Translations under genes and position numbers: made by a program
Part shown: positions 1 through 9,232 of the stretch, in pieces
How the letters are laid out: the number at the start of each line of letters is the position of its first letter
Position numbering within the stretch: position 1 is the stretch's first letter
The notes under the pieces: generated by a model
What the model was told of the DNA's origin: nothing
Database searches by the model: none
Seen by the model: only the letters and a program-made list of their open reading frames with translations
Assembly (NCBI RefSeq): GCF_005116715.1
Contig: NZ_SWCI01000001.1
Span: forward strand, 434,001-498,000
Length of the DNA: 64,000 nt
Source of the DNA: Ferrimonas sediminicola
Lineage (GTDB): Bacteria; Pseudomonadota; Gammaproteobacteria; Enterobacterales; Shewanellaceae
Direction of reading: 5' to 3'

Positions 1-1
1 G

Positions 2-838
2 CGCTGCGCCGCCCTGTGTCACCCTGAGGCGGCCGAGGCACACCGGCGCCTGCAACATGCCTATATCGACCAGCGTTACGAGCGGCGTCCCGGTGAACAG
101 GAGGTGCGTCACAACTGTGTCGGCATCATGCGGGCCCTGGTCGGCGAGTCGGGCTTCGGGGCGCTGCTCAGCCGGCCCGATCGGGTGCTCAACCTGATCG
201 CCTGCCGCTGGAAGGGGCAAAGGGTCCGGCGCCCGGTCGCCCAGGCGCTGAGCCTCGCCCTGACCGCGACTCTCAACCTGGCCAGTCGCCGCCTGATTCA
301 GGCCCAGTGGGAGCGCTGGCTCTTCTCCGCCGACCATGGCGGCTTTTCCGAGGCCGGGGAGTTGTCCACCCACCATGCCGAGCTCGGCCCGGACAACCTG
401 GAGGCCGTGTTGCTGGCCACCGGCAGCATCCCCCTGCTCTCCCCCGGGGAGCTGGACATCCCTGGAGCCCGGTCGGGGCGCTACATGGATGGCGGCATCA
501 CCGATTACCACCTGGACCTGCCGGTGCTGCGCCAGGGGGGGCTGGTTCTCTATCCCCATTTCCACCCCTATGCCCTGCCGGGCTGGTTTGACAAACCCCT
601 CAAGGGGCGGCGAGCCGGGGCCAACTTCGACCGGGTGGTGATGCTGGTCCCCTCCGACGACTTCGTGGCTTCTCTGCCGGGGGCGAAGATCCCCGATCGG
701 GATGATTTCAAGGTGCTGGCGAACGATGAGCGCATCGAACGTTGGCAGGCGGTGGTCGAGGCCGGGGAGCAACTGGCCCACGCCTTTACCGCCATGGTGA
801 GCGGTGAGGTGCCGTTGCCGATAGAGCCTATCGATTAG
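2..838 (+). CDS. Patatin-like phospholipase family protein, C-terminal part (5' end outside window)
   Basis: The reading frame is open from the first bases of the window to the stop, so the N-terminal part with the expected oxyanion and GxSxG motifs lies upstream. The visible ~278 residues contain YMDGGITDYHLDLPV, which fits the catalytic Asp motif (DG[AG]) of patatin-like serine hydrolases, preceded by LLATGSIPLLSPG, the usual 'S-x-A-x-P' region before that Asp. Patatin-like proteins hydrolyse acyl esters of lipids with a Ser-Asp dyad. The substrate cannot be read from this fragment. The C-terminal ~100 residues (FDRVVMLVPSDDFVASLPG onward) are typical of the longer bacterial members. The gene ends before a Fur-like site and the next small gene. 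Confidence 0.75.
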   Translation, partial: RCAALCHPEAAEAHRRLQHAYIDQRYERRPGEQEVRHNCVGIMRALVGESGFGALLSRPDRVLNLIACRWKGQRVRRPVAQALSLALTATLNLASRRLIQAQWERWLFSADHGGFSEAGELSTHHAELGPDNLEAVLLATGSIPLLSPGELDIPGARSGRYMDGGITDYHLDLPVLRQGGLVLYPHFHPYALPGWFDKPLKGRRAGANFDRVVMLVPSDDFVASLPGAKIPDRDDFKVLANDERIERWQAVVEAGEQLAHAFTAMVSGEVPLPIEPID

Positions 839-869
839 GGTGTTCGCGTTAATTGGCTTTAATTGTAAA

Positions 870-884
870 TGACATCCATTATCA
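870..884. promoter_or_regulatory. Candidate Fur box
   Basis: TGACATCCATTATCA matches the 7-1-7 Fur consensus (TGATAAT-N-ATTATCA) at all seven positions of the right arm and four of the left. It lies about 30 bases upstream of the DUF2061 start at 914, where it could overlap a promoter. The assignment is by consensus only. Confidence 0.45.
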
Positions 885-913
885 TTTGCCGGGGTCGATA
901 CGGAGACACCCCC

Positions 914-1114
914 ATGTTGAAGACACTCAGTTTTGCCGTAATGCATTTTTCCATCGCGTTGCTGCTGGTGTACCTGCTGACCGGCAGTTGGGCCATTGGC
1001 GGCGCGGTGGCGGTGATTGAGCCTCTGGTCAACACCGTGGCCTTCTACTTCCATGACAAGGTGTGGCAGCGGCTGGAGCAGCGCCGGCAACGGGGCGCCC
1101 CCCTGGCGGCCTGA
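914..1114 (+). CDS. DUF2061 small inner-membrane protein
   Basis: A 66-residue protein with two hydrophobic segments (FAVMHFSIALLLVYLLTG and AIGGAVAVIEPLVNTVAFYF) followed by HDKVWQRLEQRR, the recognisable pattern of DUF2061 proteins. The function is unknown. The ATG at 914 is preceded by CGGAGA at a good distance; an upstream in-frame start at 869 would overlap the Fur-like site and lacks a ribosome binding site. It is a single gene between the lipase and the LON-domain gene. The Fur-like site upstream suggests iron-responsive expression, but this is inference from the motif. Confidence 0.75.
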   Translation: MLKTLSFAVMHFSIALLLVYLLTGSWAIGGAVAVIEPLVNTVAFYFHDKVWQRLEQRRQRGAPLAA

Positions 1115-1238
1115 CCATAAATGAAACCCTGATCACGGAATCTGGGTCTAAACTAGTGGAAAGCCCAAAGATTCAGAGTTAACTACAACATCGATAAACC
1201 GTCGCTGAGTCGGGCAACATCTTCGGCTGGGAGGGTGT

Positions 1239-1820
1239 ATGCACAGAATGACTGTCGCCCTGCTGCCCATCGACAGCCCGGTGCTGCCGCAGGGGCGCAA
1301 AGAGCTTCGCATGGTTACCCCGGGGCAACACCGGGTGGTGGCCGAGCATTATCACAAAGGGTTGCCCCTGGTGGTCTGTGTCCAACGGGAAGGCGATCTG
1401 CTGCCCTGTTACCCCATCGCCTCTGTCGTCGAGATCATCGATTTCCATCAGTTGGAGGATGGCTGTCTGAGTCTGGTGGTCGAGGGGCGCCGCAAGTTCA
1501 AGGTGTTCGATGCCTGGGCCGAGCCCGATGGGGTGTGGATGGGGCAGGGGCTGGCGATGAACAACTGGCCCTCTCTGCCGATGCCCGCCAGGTTTGAGTT
1601 GCTGGGGGAAGCCTTGGAGCGCCTGTTTGAAGTCCGTCCCGAGCTGGGGCAGCTGTACGGAGAGTGCAATCTTCAGGATGCCTGCTGGGTCGGTCAGCGA
1701 TGGTTGGAGATTCTGCCCTTGGTGGAGCAGGACACCCAGGAGTTGCTGCGCTCCCCTGACTGCACCCGGACCCTGAGATTCATCCTCTCCCTGATTGTTG
1801 AGCCGGAAAGCCTGGCTTAG
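1239..1820 (+). CDS. LON substrate-binding-domain (peptidase S16 N-terminal-like) protein
   Basis: A 193-residue protein that begins MTVALLPIDSPVLPQGRKEL and continues with SVVEIIDFHQLEDGCLSLVVEGRRKFKV. This is the PUA-like beta fold found at the N terminus of Lon protease, where it recognises substrates. No ATPase or protease domain follows, so it is a stand-alone LON-substrate-binding protein, a common small family in gammaproteobacteria with no defined function. The C-terminal half is helical, as in the family. GGAGGG lies just before the ATG at 1239. The gene is flanked by non-coding DNA on both sides and appears monocistronic. Confidence 0.85.
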   Translation: MHRMTVALLPIDSPVLPQGRKELRMVTPGQHRVVAEHYHKGLPLVVCVQREGDLLPCYPIASVVEIIDFHQLEDGCLSLVVEGRRKFKVFDAWAEPDGVWMGQGLAMNNWPSLPMPARFELLGEALERLFEVRPELGQLYGECNLQDACWVGQRWLEILPLVEQDTQELLRSPDCTRTLRFILSLIVEPESLA

Positions 1821-1978
1821 GAGATCTGGGCAGGACGCCCTCTCCCCTCCCAACCTTTACAAACTCTTACGACACTTTGCCGCCACTGTTCTGTCAGAGT
1901 GTACAGGGTGTGCCCTGGGTGGTCGCCCTGGTGAATCAATCGGCGACATTCCATAAACCGGTATAGAGAGGGGGCGCG

Positions 1979-2068
1979 TTGAAGCTGAGGTGGAGTTATA
2001 TTTGGATGGGGCTGGCGCTGCTCACCAGCGCCGGGCTGTTGGCCCAGGCGCTGGTGTGGTTGGGTTAG
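1979..2068 (+). CDS. Possible 29-residue single-span membrane peptide
   Basis: A TTG-initiated frame preceded by a purine-rich GAGAGGGGG stretch encodes LKLRWSYIWMGLALLTSAGL followed by LAQALVWLG. That is a short basic N terminus and one hydrophobic span. It ends one base before the convergent dsbD stop. Length, hydrophobicity and a plausible ribosome binding site support it; no family is recognised, and a chance frame in GC-rich DNA cannot be excluded. Confidence 0.3.
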   Translation: MKLRWSYIWMGLALLTSAGLLAQALVWLG

Positions 2069-2069
2069 C

Positions 2070-3851
2070 CTAGAGCACCCCGTCGAGGTGAGAGGCGAAG
2101 CGGGGGGCGTTCATGAAGCCGGTCACCCGCTGTCGGTTCAACTCATTGCCCTGGCGGTCAAAGAACAGGATGGTGGGCAGGCCCAGCACCTGATAGTGCT
2201 CCTGAATTTCGACATCCAGATCATCGTTGGCGGTCATGTCCGCCTGCAGCAGCACCATCTGTCCGGTGCGCTGCATCACCTCAGGCTCGGGGAAGGTCAG
2301 TTTCTCGAACTCCTTGCAGGCCACACACCAGTCGGCGTAGAGATCCAGCATCACCGGTTTGCCGGCGGCACTGGCCTTGGCCACCTCCCGCGCCACATCG
2401 GCCAGACTCTTCACCCGGATAAATTCCGGACCGTGGTGGGTGGCGATGTTGCCGGCTTCGGCGATCTTATCGCTGTAGAGGGCGTAGCCCACACTGAAGC
2501 CCCCATAACCCAGGGTACCCATCAGCAGGGCGCCCAGGACCAGGTAGCGGGCGGTTTGTGCCATGCCCTGGCGGGTGGCGCGATTCTCCTTCAGCAGGTA
2601 GAGCACCAGGGCCAGGCCCCACAGGCTCCACAGCAGGTCGGCCACCAGCCCGGTCCAGATGCGAGTCAGCATCACGATGGACACGGCGATCAGCAGGAAA
2701 CCGAAGACGTGCTTGATCACCTCCATCCAGGCGCCGGCTCTGGGCAGCAGTTTGCCGCCTGAGGTCCCCAGCAGCAACAGCGGCGCGCCCATGCCCATGG
2801 AGAGGGCATACAGGGCCAGGCCGCCCAGCATCAGGTCGCCGCTCTGGGCCACGTAGATCAGTGCGCCGGAGAGGGGGGCGGTGGTGCAGGGGGAGGCCAC
2901 CAGGCCGGAGATCAGCCCCATCACCAGCACCCCGGTGAAGGAGCCCCCCTTCTGGGAGTTGGAGGCCTGGTTCAGCCTGTTCTGCCAGGAGCTGGGCAGC
3001 TGCAGGTTGTAGACCCCGAACATCGACAGCGACAGCACCAAGAACAGGATCGCCAGCCCGATAAGGATGGCAGGGTGTTGCAGTGCCGCCTGGTATTTCA
3101 GGCCGGCGGATGCCACCACCAGGCCCAGAGCGGAATAGGTGATCGCCATCCCCTGGACGTAGGTCATGGAGAGGGCGAAGGCCCGTCCTGTGGACAGTTT
3201 GTCCCCCTGACCGGCGATGATGCCGGTGAGGATGGGATACATGGGGAACACGCAGGGGGTAAAGGCCAGCAGGATGCCCAGGCCGAAGAAGGTGAGCATC
3301 ACCAGACCCAGTTGGCCGTCGGAGAGCAGGGCCGCCAGGCTGTCCTGCTCGGTGGCCGGGGTGGCATCGCCGGCAGCGGCAGGGGCCGCAGGGGCGTCAA
3401 TGACACCGTCGTTGGCCGCTACCGCCGACAGCAGCACCTTCTGGCGGGTGGGCGGGTAGCAGAGCACTTTGTCCAGGCAGCCCTGATAGGTGATGGTTAG
3501 CTCGGTGTTCTCCGCCGCTTCCAGGATGGGCAGCGCCAGGGTCACCCGGTCGAAGTAGACCGGCTGTTCACCGAAGAAGTCGTCGAAGTGTGAGGTGGCT
3601 GCCGGGTAGACAAACTCTCCCACCCTGGCATCGCCCGCCACCTTGACCGTGAACCGCTCCTGATAGAGGTAGTAGCCGGGTTCGGGCATCTCCCAGGTCA
3701 GCTCCAGCTTGTTGTCCTGCTGATAGAAGTTAAACAGGTAGGCCTGATCCACAGGCAGGACTTCGGGTTCCTGTTTCAGGAAGGAGAACTGGGCGAAGGC
3801 GGCGCTGCTCAGGGTGAGCATCAGGGCCAGGGTAAAGAGTCTTTTCATCAT
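2070..3851 (-). CDS. dsbD: Thiol:disulfide interchange protein DsbD
   Basis: A 593-residue inner-membrane reductase that moves electrons from cytoplasmic thioredoxin to periplasmic DsbC, DsbG and CcmG. The three DsbD parts are visible in order. There is a signal peptide (cleavage near AFA-Q, residue 20) and a periplasmic alpha domain with the Cys pair C125/C131 (GCLDKVLC). An eight-span membrane domain carries the two conserved Cys motifs TPCVFPMYP and SPCTTAPLSG. A C-terminal thioredoxin-like gamma domain has active site WCVAC (C509/C512). Length matches the family (about 565-600). The start is either of two adjacent ATGs. The gene is transcribed toward the LON gene and appears monocistronic. 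Confidence 0.95.
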   Translation of the reverse strand: MMKRLFTLALMLTLSSAAFAQFSFLKQEPEVLPVDQAYLFNFYQQDNKLELTWEMPEPGYYLYQERFTVKVAGDARVGEFVYPAATSHFDDFFGEQPVYFDRVTLALPILEAAENTELTITYQGCLDKVLCYPPTRQKVLLSAVAANDGVIDAPAAPAAAGDATPATEQDSLAALLSDGQLGLVMLTFFGLGILLAFTPCVFPMYPILTGIIAGQGDKLSTGRAFALSMTYVQGMAITYSALGLVVASAGLKYQAALQHPAILIGLAILFLVLSLSMFGVYNLQLPSSWQNRLNQASNSQKGGSFTGVLVMGLISGLVASPCTTAPLSGALIYVAQSGDLMLGGLALYALSMGMGAPLLLLGTSGGKLLPRAGAWMEVIKHVFGFLLIAVSIVMLTRIWTGLVADLLWSLWGLALVLYLLKENRATRQGMAQTARYLVLGALLMGTLGYGGFSVGYALYSDKIAEAGNIATHHGPEFIRVKSLADVAREVAKASAAGKPVMLDLYADWCVACKEFEKLTFPEPEVMQRTGQMVLLQADMTANDDLDVEIQEHYQVLGLPTILFFDRQGNELNRQRVTGFMNAPRFASHLDGVL

Positions 3852-4003
3852 GGTTTGTATGGTGTTCCAATCTTATCCATAGGGGGCGAAGCCTAGGTAT
3901 CCGGGCCCAGGCGGGCAATACCCGCCTTTATCGATTGAGACCGCTACTTTACTGGATCCATCCCGGTGCTGCATCGATAAATGTAACAGCTCATGAAGGC
4001 CGC

Positions 4004-4032
4004 CTTGAAAATAGACCGTGTCATCCCCATCT
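4004..4032 (+). promoter_or_regulatory. Sigma32 (heat-shock) promoter of fxsA
   Basis: CTTGAAA at 4004-4010 and CCCCATCT at 4025-4032, separated by 14 bases, match the RpoH consensus (CTTGAAA, 13-15 bases, CCCCATnT) almost perfectly. The site ends 35 bases before the fxsA start. The groES promoter at 6211 has the same architecture. Confidence 0.75.
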
Positions 4033-4067
4033 GAGTTTCTTAAGCTGACAAATTTTGTGAGGCCGGT

Positions 4068-4586
4068 GTGGTTTTCTATCTCTTTCTATTGTTCGCGGTG
4101 ATGCCGATCATCGAGATCGCCGTCTTGGTGCAGGTGGGCACCACCCTGGGCGCCTGGCCGACCATCGCCCTGGTGCTGCTGACCGCTGCCCTGGGGGCTT
4201 CGCTGGTGCGCAGCCAAGGGTTGAGTACCATGATGGAGGTGCGCAACCGCATGGCCCGGGGAGAGATGCCAGGCACCCAGATCATGGAGGCGATGCTGTT
4301 GGCGGTGGCCGGTGTGTTGCTGGTGACCCCGGGTTTTGTCACCGACCTGTTTGGCCTGCTGATCCTCACCCCCTTTACCCGCCGCAAGCTGGCGACCTGG
4401 CTGATGAGCCGGGCCCAGATACATATCGCCACCCAGCAGCAGGGCTTTGGTTTCCATGGCCAGTTCCATCAGCATGATGACCGGCAGGCGCACTTTGGTC
4501 AGCCGCGCCCCTTCGATCGCCAGGACAACCAGGGTCGGGGTGGGAACAGCACCATCGAAGGCGAGTACGAACGAAAGGATGATTGA
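4068..4586 (+). CDS. fxsA: FxsA family membrane protein
   Basis: A 172-residue cytoplasmic-membrane protein. The N-terminal ~110 residues (FLLFAVMPIIEIAVLVQVG, the TIALVLLTAALGASLVRSQG stretch, and LVTPGFVTDLFGLLIL) match the FxsA/YtzA family. In E. coli, excess FxsA eases F-exclusion of phage T7. The C-terminal tail is hydrophilic, rich in His, Gln and Asp, and likely cytoplasmic. A GTG start at 4068 preceded by GTGAGG gives the usual family N terminus. In E. coli fxsA lies next to groESL; here a minus-strand MATE gene sits between them, and both fxsA and groES carry sigma32-type promoters. Confidence 0.9.
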   Translation: MVFYLFLLFAVMPIIEIAVLVQVGTTLGAWPTIALVLLTAALGASLVRSQGLSTMMEVRNRMARGEMPGTQIMEAMLLAVAGVLLVTPGFVTDLFGLLILTPFTRRKLATWLMSRAQIHIATQQQGFGFHGQFHQHDDRQAHFGQPRPFDRQDNQGRGGNSTIEGEYERKDD

Positions 4587-4663
4587 CCTTGAGCCCGGTG
4601 GCGGGCTGTGGTCAACTGTGTGGGTTCACCAGGGTTCGAGTTAGCGTTTGAACCTGATGTGAC

Positions 4664-4690
4664 AAGGCCGCCCTCAGGGGCGGCCTTTCT
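4664..4690. terminator. Intrinsic terminator between fxsA and the MATE gene
   Basis: A perfect 10-bp stem (AAGGCCGCCC / GGGCGGCCTT) with a 4-base loop, followed by a T-rich TCTCTAT tract. It lies between convergent genes and could act in both directions. Confidence 0.75.
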
Positions 4691-4701
4691 CTATCCGGGA
4701 G

Positions 4702-6060
4702 CTACTCCAGCGGCGAGCTGTGGGCTTCGGCGAGGGAGTCGGGTTCACACACCCGGGTCGCAAGGTGGTAACAGGCGGCCCCCATCATCAGGTTGGCCAT
4801 GGCGATACCGATAAAGGCGCCCTTGACGCCGAACGCCCAGGCCCCCACCAGGGTCATCGGGATCAGCATCAGGAACAGCCGCACCGCGTTGAGGCTCAGG
4901 GCGGTCATCGGCCTGTGATAGGCGTTCAGTGCCAGCACAAACAGGATCACCACTCCCAGCGGGCCATAGGCCAGGGGCAACACCTGCAGATACCAGATCA
5001 GGTAACCCTGCACCGTGAGATCGTCGCTGAACAGGGCGGCCACCTCGCCCAGCCAGGGCCACAGCAGCAGGTAGAGACCCAGTTGCAGCACGATGACGAA
5101 GCGGATGCTCCTCATCAGGGCCTCCTTGGCCCGCAGATATTGGCCCGCCCCCAGATTTTGGGCGATAAAGGGCATCAGGGCGCCGCACAGGGCGGTCACC
5201 CCCACCAGCATCAGCGCTTCGATGCGGGTGCCGGCACCGAAGGCGGCCACCGCCTGGGTATCGATCCGGGCCAGTATTGCCAGGATCAGGCCGTTGGCCA
5301 GCGGGTTGAGCAGGTTGGAGATCGCCGCGGGACGGGCGATATGCAGCAGCCGCCTCCAGTGCGCCAGCCAGCGTTGGCAGGGAGCCGCGATCAGGCGATA
5401 GCGCCAGCCCAGCATCCAGGCGGCGACGGCGAAGGTGATCAGCCAGGAGAGGACGGTGGCGATAGCGGCCCCCTGCATCTCCAGCCTGGGGAAGGGGCCG
5501 ATACCGAAGATCAGCAGCGGATCGAGCACTGCATTGATCAGGGCGGCCACCGCGGTGACCACCGCCGGGGTGCGGGTATTGCCGGTGGCGCGCAACGCCT
5601 GGTTGCCCACCATGGGCAGCACCAGCAGGCCGATCCCCAGGTACCACACCAGCATGTAGTCGCAGATCATCTCCAGCATTCCCGGCGCCGCCCCCATCAG
5701 GGCGAACAACGGGTGGATGGTCAGGGCGCCCACCAGGGCGATCACCAGGACGATCAGTACCGCCAGCAGCAGGCCGTGGGTGAGGAAGCTGCGGGCCTGG
5801 GGCAGGTCGCCCTGGCCCAGCAACCTGCCCATATTGGCGCTCATGCCTGAGCCCATCCCGAGGGCGATGGAGGAGACCACCAGGGTCACCGGGAAGGTCA
5901 TGCTGATGGCCGCCAGCGGCTCGGTGCCCAGGCGGCTGATAAAGAAGGTGTCGGTCAGATGGTAGAACAGCAGGCTCAGCACACCCAGCAGGTTGGGTAG
6001 GCTCATACGCAGCAGAACTCTGCCTATGGGAGCGGTTAACAGGCCGTGCTTATCATACAT
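4702..6060 (-). CDS. MATE family efflux transporter
   Basis: A 452-residue polytopic protein with about 12 hydrophobic spans, arranged as two homologous halves (LLRMSLPNLLGVLSLLFYHL and LLHIARPAAISNLLNPLANG begin the repeats). It has MATE hallmarks such as DTFFISRLGTEPLAAISMTFP, and GNQALRATGNTRTPAVV in the fourth to fifth span region. These antiporters expel drugs or metabolites using a Na+ or H+ gradient; the substrate is not evident. The start was placed at 6060 (MYDKHGLL) because a longer in-frame extension is proline-rich, lacks family similarity and runs toward the groES promoter. It lies divergent to groES and convergent to fxsA. Confidence 0.9.
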   Translation of the reverse strand: MYDKHGLLTAPIGRVLLRMSLPNLLGVLSLLFYHLTDTFFISRLGTEPLAAISMTFPVTLVVSSIALGMGSGMSANMGRLLGQGDLPQARSFLTHGLLLAVLIVLVIALVGALTIHPLFALMGAAPGMLEMICDYMLVWYLGIGLLVLPMVGNQALRATGNTRTPAVVTAVAALINAVLDPLLIFGIGPFPRLEMQGAAIATVLSWLITFAVAAWMLGWRYRLIAAPCQRWLAHWRRLLHIARPAAISNLLNPLANGLILAILARIDTQAVAAFGAGTRIEALMLVGVTALCGALMPFIAQNLGAGQYLRAKEALMRSIRFVIVLQLGLYLLLWPWLGEVAALFSDDLTVQGYLIWYLQVLPLAYGPLGVVILFVLALNAYHRPMTALSLNAVRLFLMLIPMTLVGAWAFGVKGAFIGIAMANLMMGAACYHLATRVCEPDSLAEAHSSPLE

Positions 6061-6210
6061 CCGGTAAGTCACATCTAGGTTGGGGACGGAGTCGTCGGGA
6101 GGGCATGGTACCAGCGGCGTGGGGGGCAGCGCAAAGCCGTCACCGCAAAATCCGGACCTCTGTGGCATCTTTGCCGGAGGGCATCTGGGCAAAAAAATTT
6201 CCGCTCTGCC

Positions 6211-6239
6211 CTTGTGTTTTCATTCCCCGCACCCCATAT
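6211..6239 (+). promoter_or_regulatory. Sigma32 (heat-shock) promoter of groES-groEL
   Basis: CTTGTGT at 6211-6217 and CCCCATAT at 6232-6239 are separated by 14 bases and match the RpoH consensus. The groES start lies 79 bases downstream of the -10 box, with AGGAGAG before it. No CIRCE (HrcA) repeat is seen. Confidence 0.8.
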
Positions 6240-6317
6240 AGAGTTTCGCGATGCAGCTAAGCTGCGACAACTTATGAGTTTTGTTATTTAGACGGAACCT
6301 TTTAGGAGAGATCACAG

Positions 6318-6608
6318 ATGAAGATTCGTCCATTGCATGACCGGGTAATCGTTAAGCGTACCGAGGTTGAGTCCAAGTCTGCTGGTGGCATCGTCCTTAC
6401 CGGCAGTGCAGCAGAGAAGTCCACCCGTGGCGAAGTTCTGGCTGTTGGTAATGGTCGTATTCTGGACAACGGTGAAGTGAAGCCCCTGGACGTAAAGGTG
6501 GGCGACGTTGTTATCTTTAATGAAGGCTATGGCGTAAAGACTGAAAAAGTGGACGGTGAAGAGGTCCTGATCATGTCCGAGGCCGACATCCTGGCCATCG
6601 TCGAGTAA
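6318..6608 (+). CDS. groES: Co-chaperonin GroES
   Basis: A 96-residue protein, the exact family length. It begins [20 protein letters not shown] and carries the mobile loop that docks on GroEL ([20 protein letters not shown], with the conserved GGIVL). A heptamer of GroES caps the GroEL cavity during ATP-driven protein folding in the cytoplasm. It is the first gene of the groES-groEL operon, 38 bases before groEL, behind a sigma32 promoter. The ribosome binding site is AGGAGAG. Confidence 0.98.
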   Translation: MKIRPLHDRVIVKRTEVESKSAGGIVLTGSAAEKSTRGEVLAVGNGRILDNGEVKPLDVKVGDVVIFNEGYGVKTEKVDGEEVLIMSEADILAIVE

Positions 6609-6628
6609 ATCACTCTGTAGCAATCTAA

Positions 6629-8290
<1,662 letters not shown>

Positions 8291-8330
8291 CAAATGCCCA
8301 TGGCTTAATTGTCATATAAATCAATAACTT

Positions 8331-8378
8331 AAGGCCACCGCGTTGACCTCGATGTTGACCCCTTCGGTGGCCTTTTTG
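8331..8378 (+). terminator. groESL terminator
   Basis: Arms AAGGCCACCG (8331-8340) and CGGTGGCCTT (8365-8374) pair perfectly over 10 bp around a 24-base loop, followed by TTTTTG. It ends the groES-groEL transcript and marks the left side of the AT-richer accessory segment, whose first gene starts 20 bases later. Confidence 0.8.
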
Positions 8379-8397
8379 TTGCCTCTAGGAAACCATC

Positions 8398-9075
8398 ATG
8401 GACGATAAGTGGACATATGACGAATTGAAAGCGGCTGTTCTGGCATACGTTGAGATGCGAGAACTGGAGGCTAGCGGCCAGCCGTTTACGAAGAAGCAGT
8501 ACTATCGAGATCTAGCTGGGAAGTTTGGCCGAACAGAGAAATCGTTCGAGTATCGGATGCAGAACATATCCTATGTCTATTCGTTGATGGGAAGGGCATG
8601 GAACTCTGGCTTAAAGCCTGCCAAGAACGTAGGTGCAAACACCGCTAAAGAGATTGAACGGATTATTTGTGAGGTTGAAGGAAGGGAAAACCAGCAGGTA
8701 GCCACATTCGAGGCTCAGGTTTCCAAGCACCGTTCTCAGAAGTCTCTAGGTAAGCCATTAGGGACTAAGCAGCCTAAACAGTACCAGTCATCAGTCTCTA
8801 GTTATCAGCGAGACCCTGTCGTAAAGGCTTGGGTGTTACGAAACGCCAATGGTCAATGTGAGTCCTGTGGAAATGCGGCCCCTTTTATCAATTGGGCTGG
8901 AGAACCATTCCTCGAAGTTCATCACCTGCGGCAACTGGCTGACGGAGGATCGGATAGGGTGACGAATACTGTGGCGTTATGCCCTAACTGTCACCGTGCT
9001 CTACATTACGCTCAGGACAAGCCTGTCCTGTTAGACGCTCTGTACGCCAAGACACCAAGGTTAATACGAGAGTGA
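8398..9075 (+). CDS. HNH endonuclease with N-terminal McrA-like DNA-binding domain
   Basis: A 225-residue protein. Residues 1-95 (WTYDELKAAVLAYVEM, KQYYRDLAGKFGRTEKSFEYRMQNIS, LKPAKNVGANT) match the N-terminal domain often found before HNH nucleases in genomic islands. The C-terminal part is a zinc-dependent HNH nuclease with CESCG, EVHHLRQLADGGSD and NTVALCPNCHRALH. It therefore carries the two CxxC pairs and the catalytic His of the HNH fold. Such proteins cut DNA and many belong to restriction systems (McrA type), but the target is unknown. AGGA precedes the ATG. Base composition is clearly more AT-rich than the flanks, which suggests transfer. No methyltransferase is adjacent, so a type IV (modification-dependent) role is possible but unproven. 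Confidence 0.8.
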   Translation: MDDKWTYDELKAAVLAYVEMRELEASGQPFTKKQYYRDLAGKFGRTEKSFEYRMQNISYVYSLMGRAWNSGLKPAKNVGANTAKEIERIICEVEGRENQQVATFEAQVSKHRSQKSLGKPLGTKQPKQYQSSVSSYQRDPVVKAWVLRNANGQCESCGNAAPFINWAGEPFLEVHHLRQLADGGSDRVTNTVALCPNCHRALHYAQDKPVLLDALYAKTPRLIRE

Positions 9076-9232
9076 CAGTCTAGATCAAACAGGGGGGAGT
9101 GGTGGAGGTCGTTCACTGTAATAACGATTGCGGTGTCTCACGATTCCCACCTAAAACGTGGGTTATAAATGCTTGTTTTTTTGGTGTATTATCTCTTTCT
9201 CAGGTGCAGCACAACCTAAAGGAAGAGTAATC

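Noticed and set aside
6061-6192. 44-residue N-terminal extension of the MATE protein
   Set aside because: Proline-rich text without family similarity, reaching toward the groES control region; MYDKHG at 6060 fits the family length.
8398-9075. Complete restriction-modification system around the HNH gene
   Set aside because: No methyltransferase or specificity gene is adjacent; only the nuclease can be supported.
9146-9163. Hairpin CCCAC/GTGGG before the broken membrane gene as a terminator
   Set aside because: Only five pairs and no T run; too weak to call.
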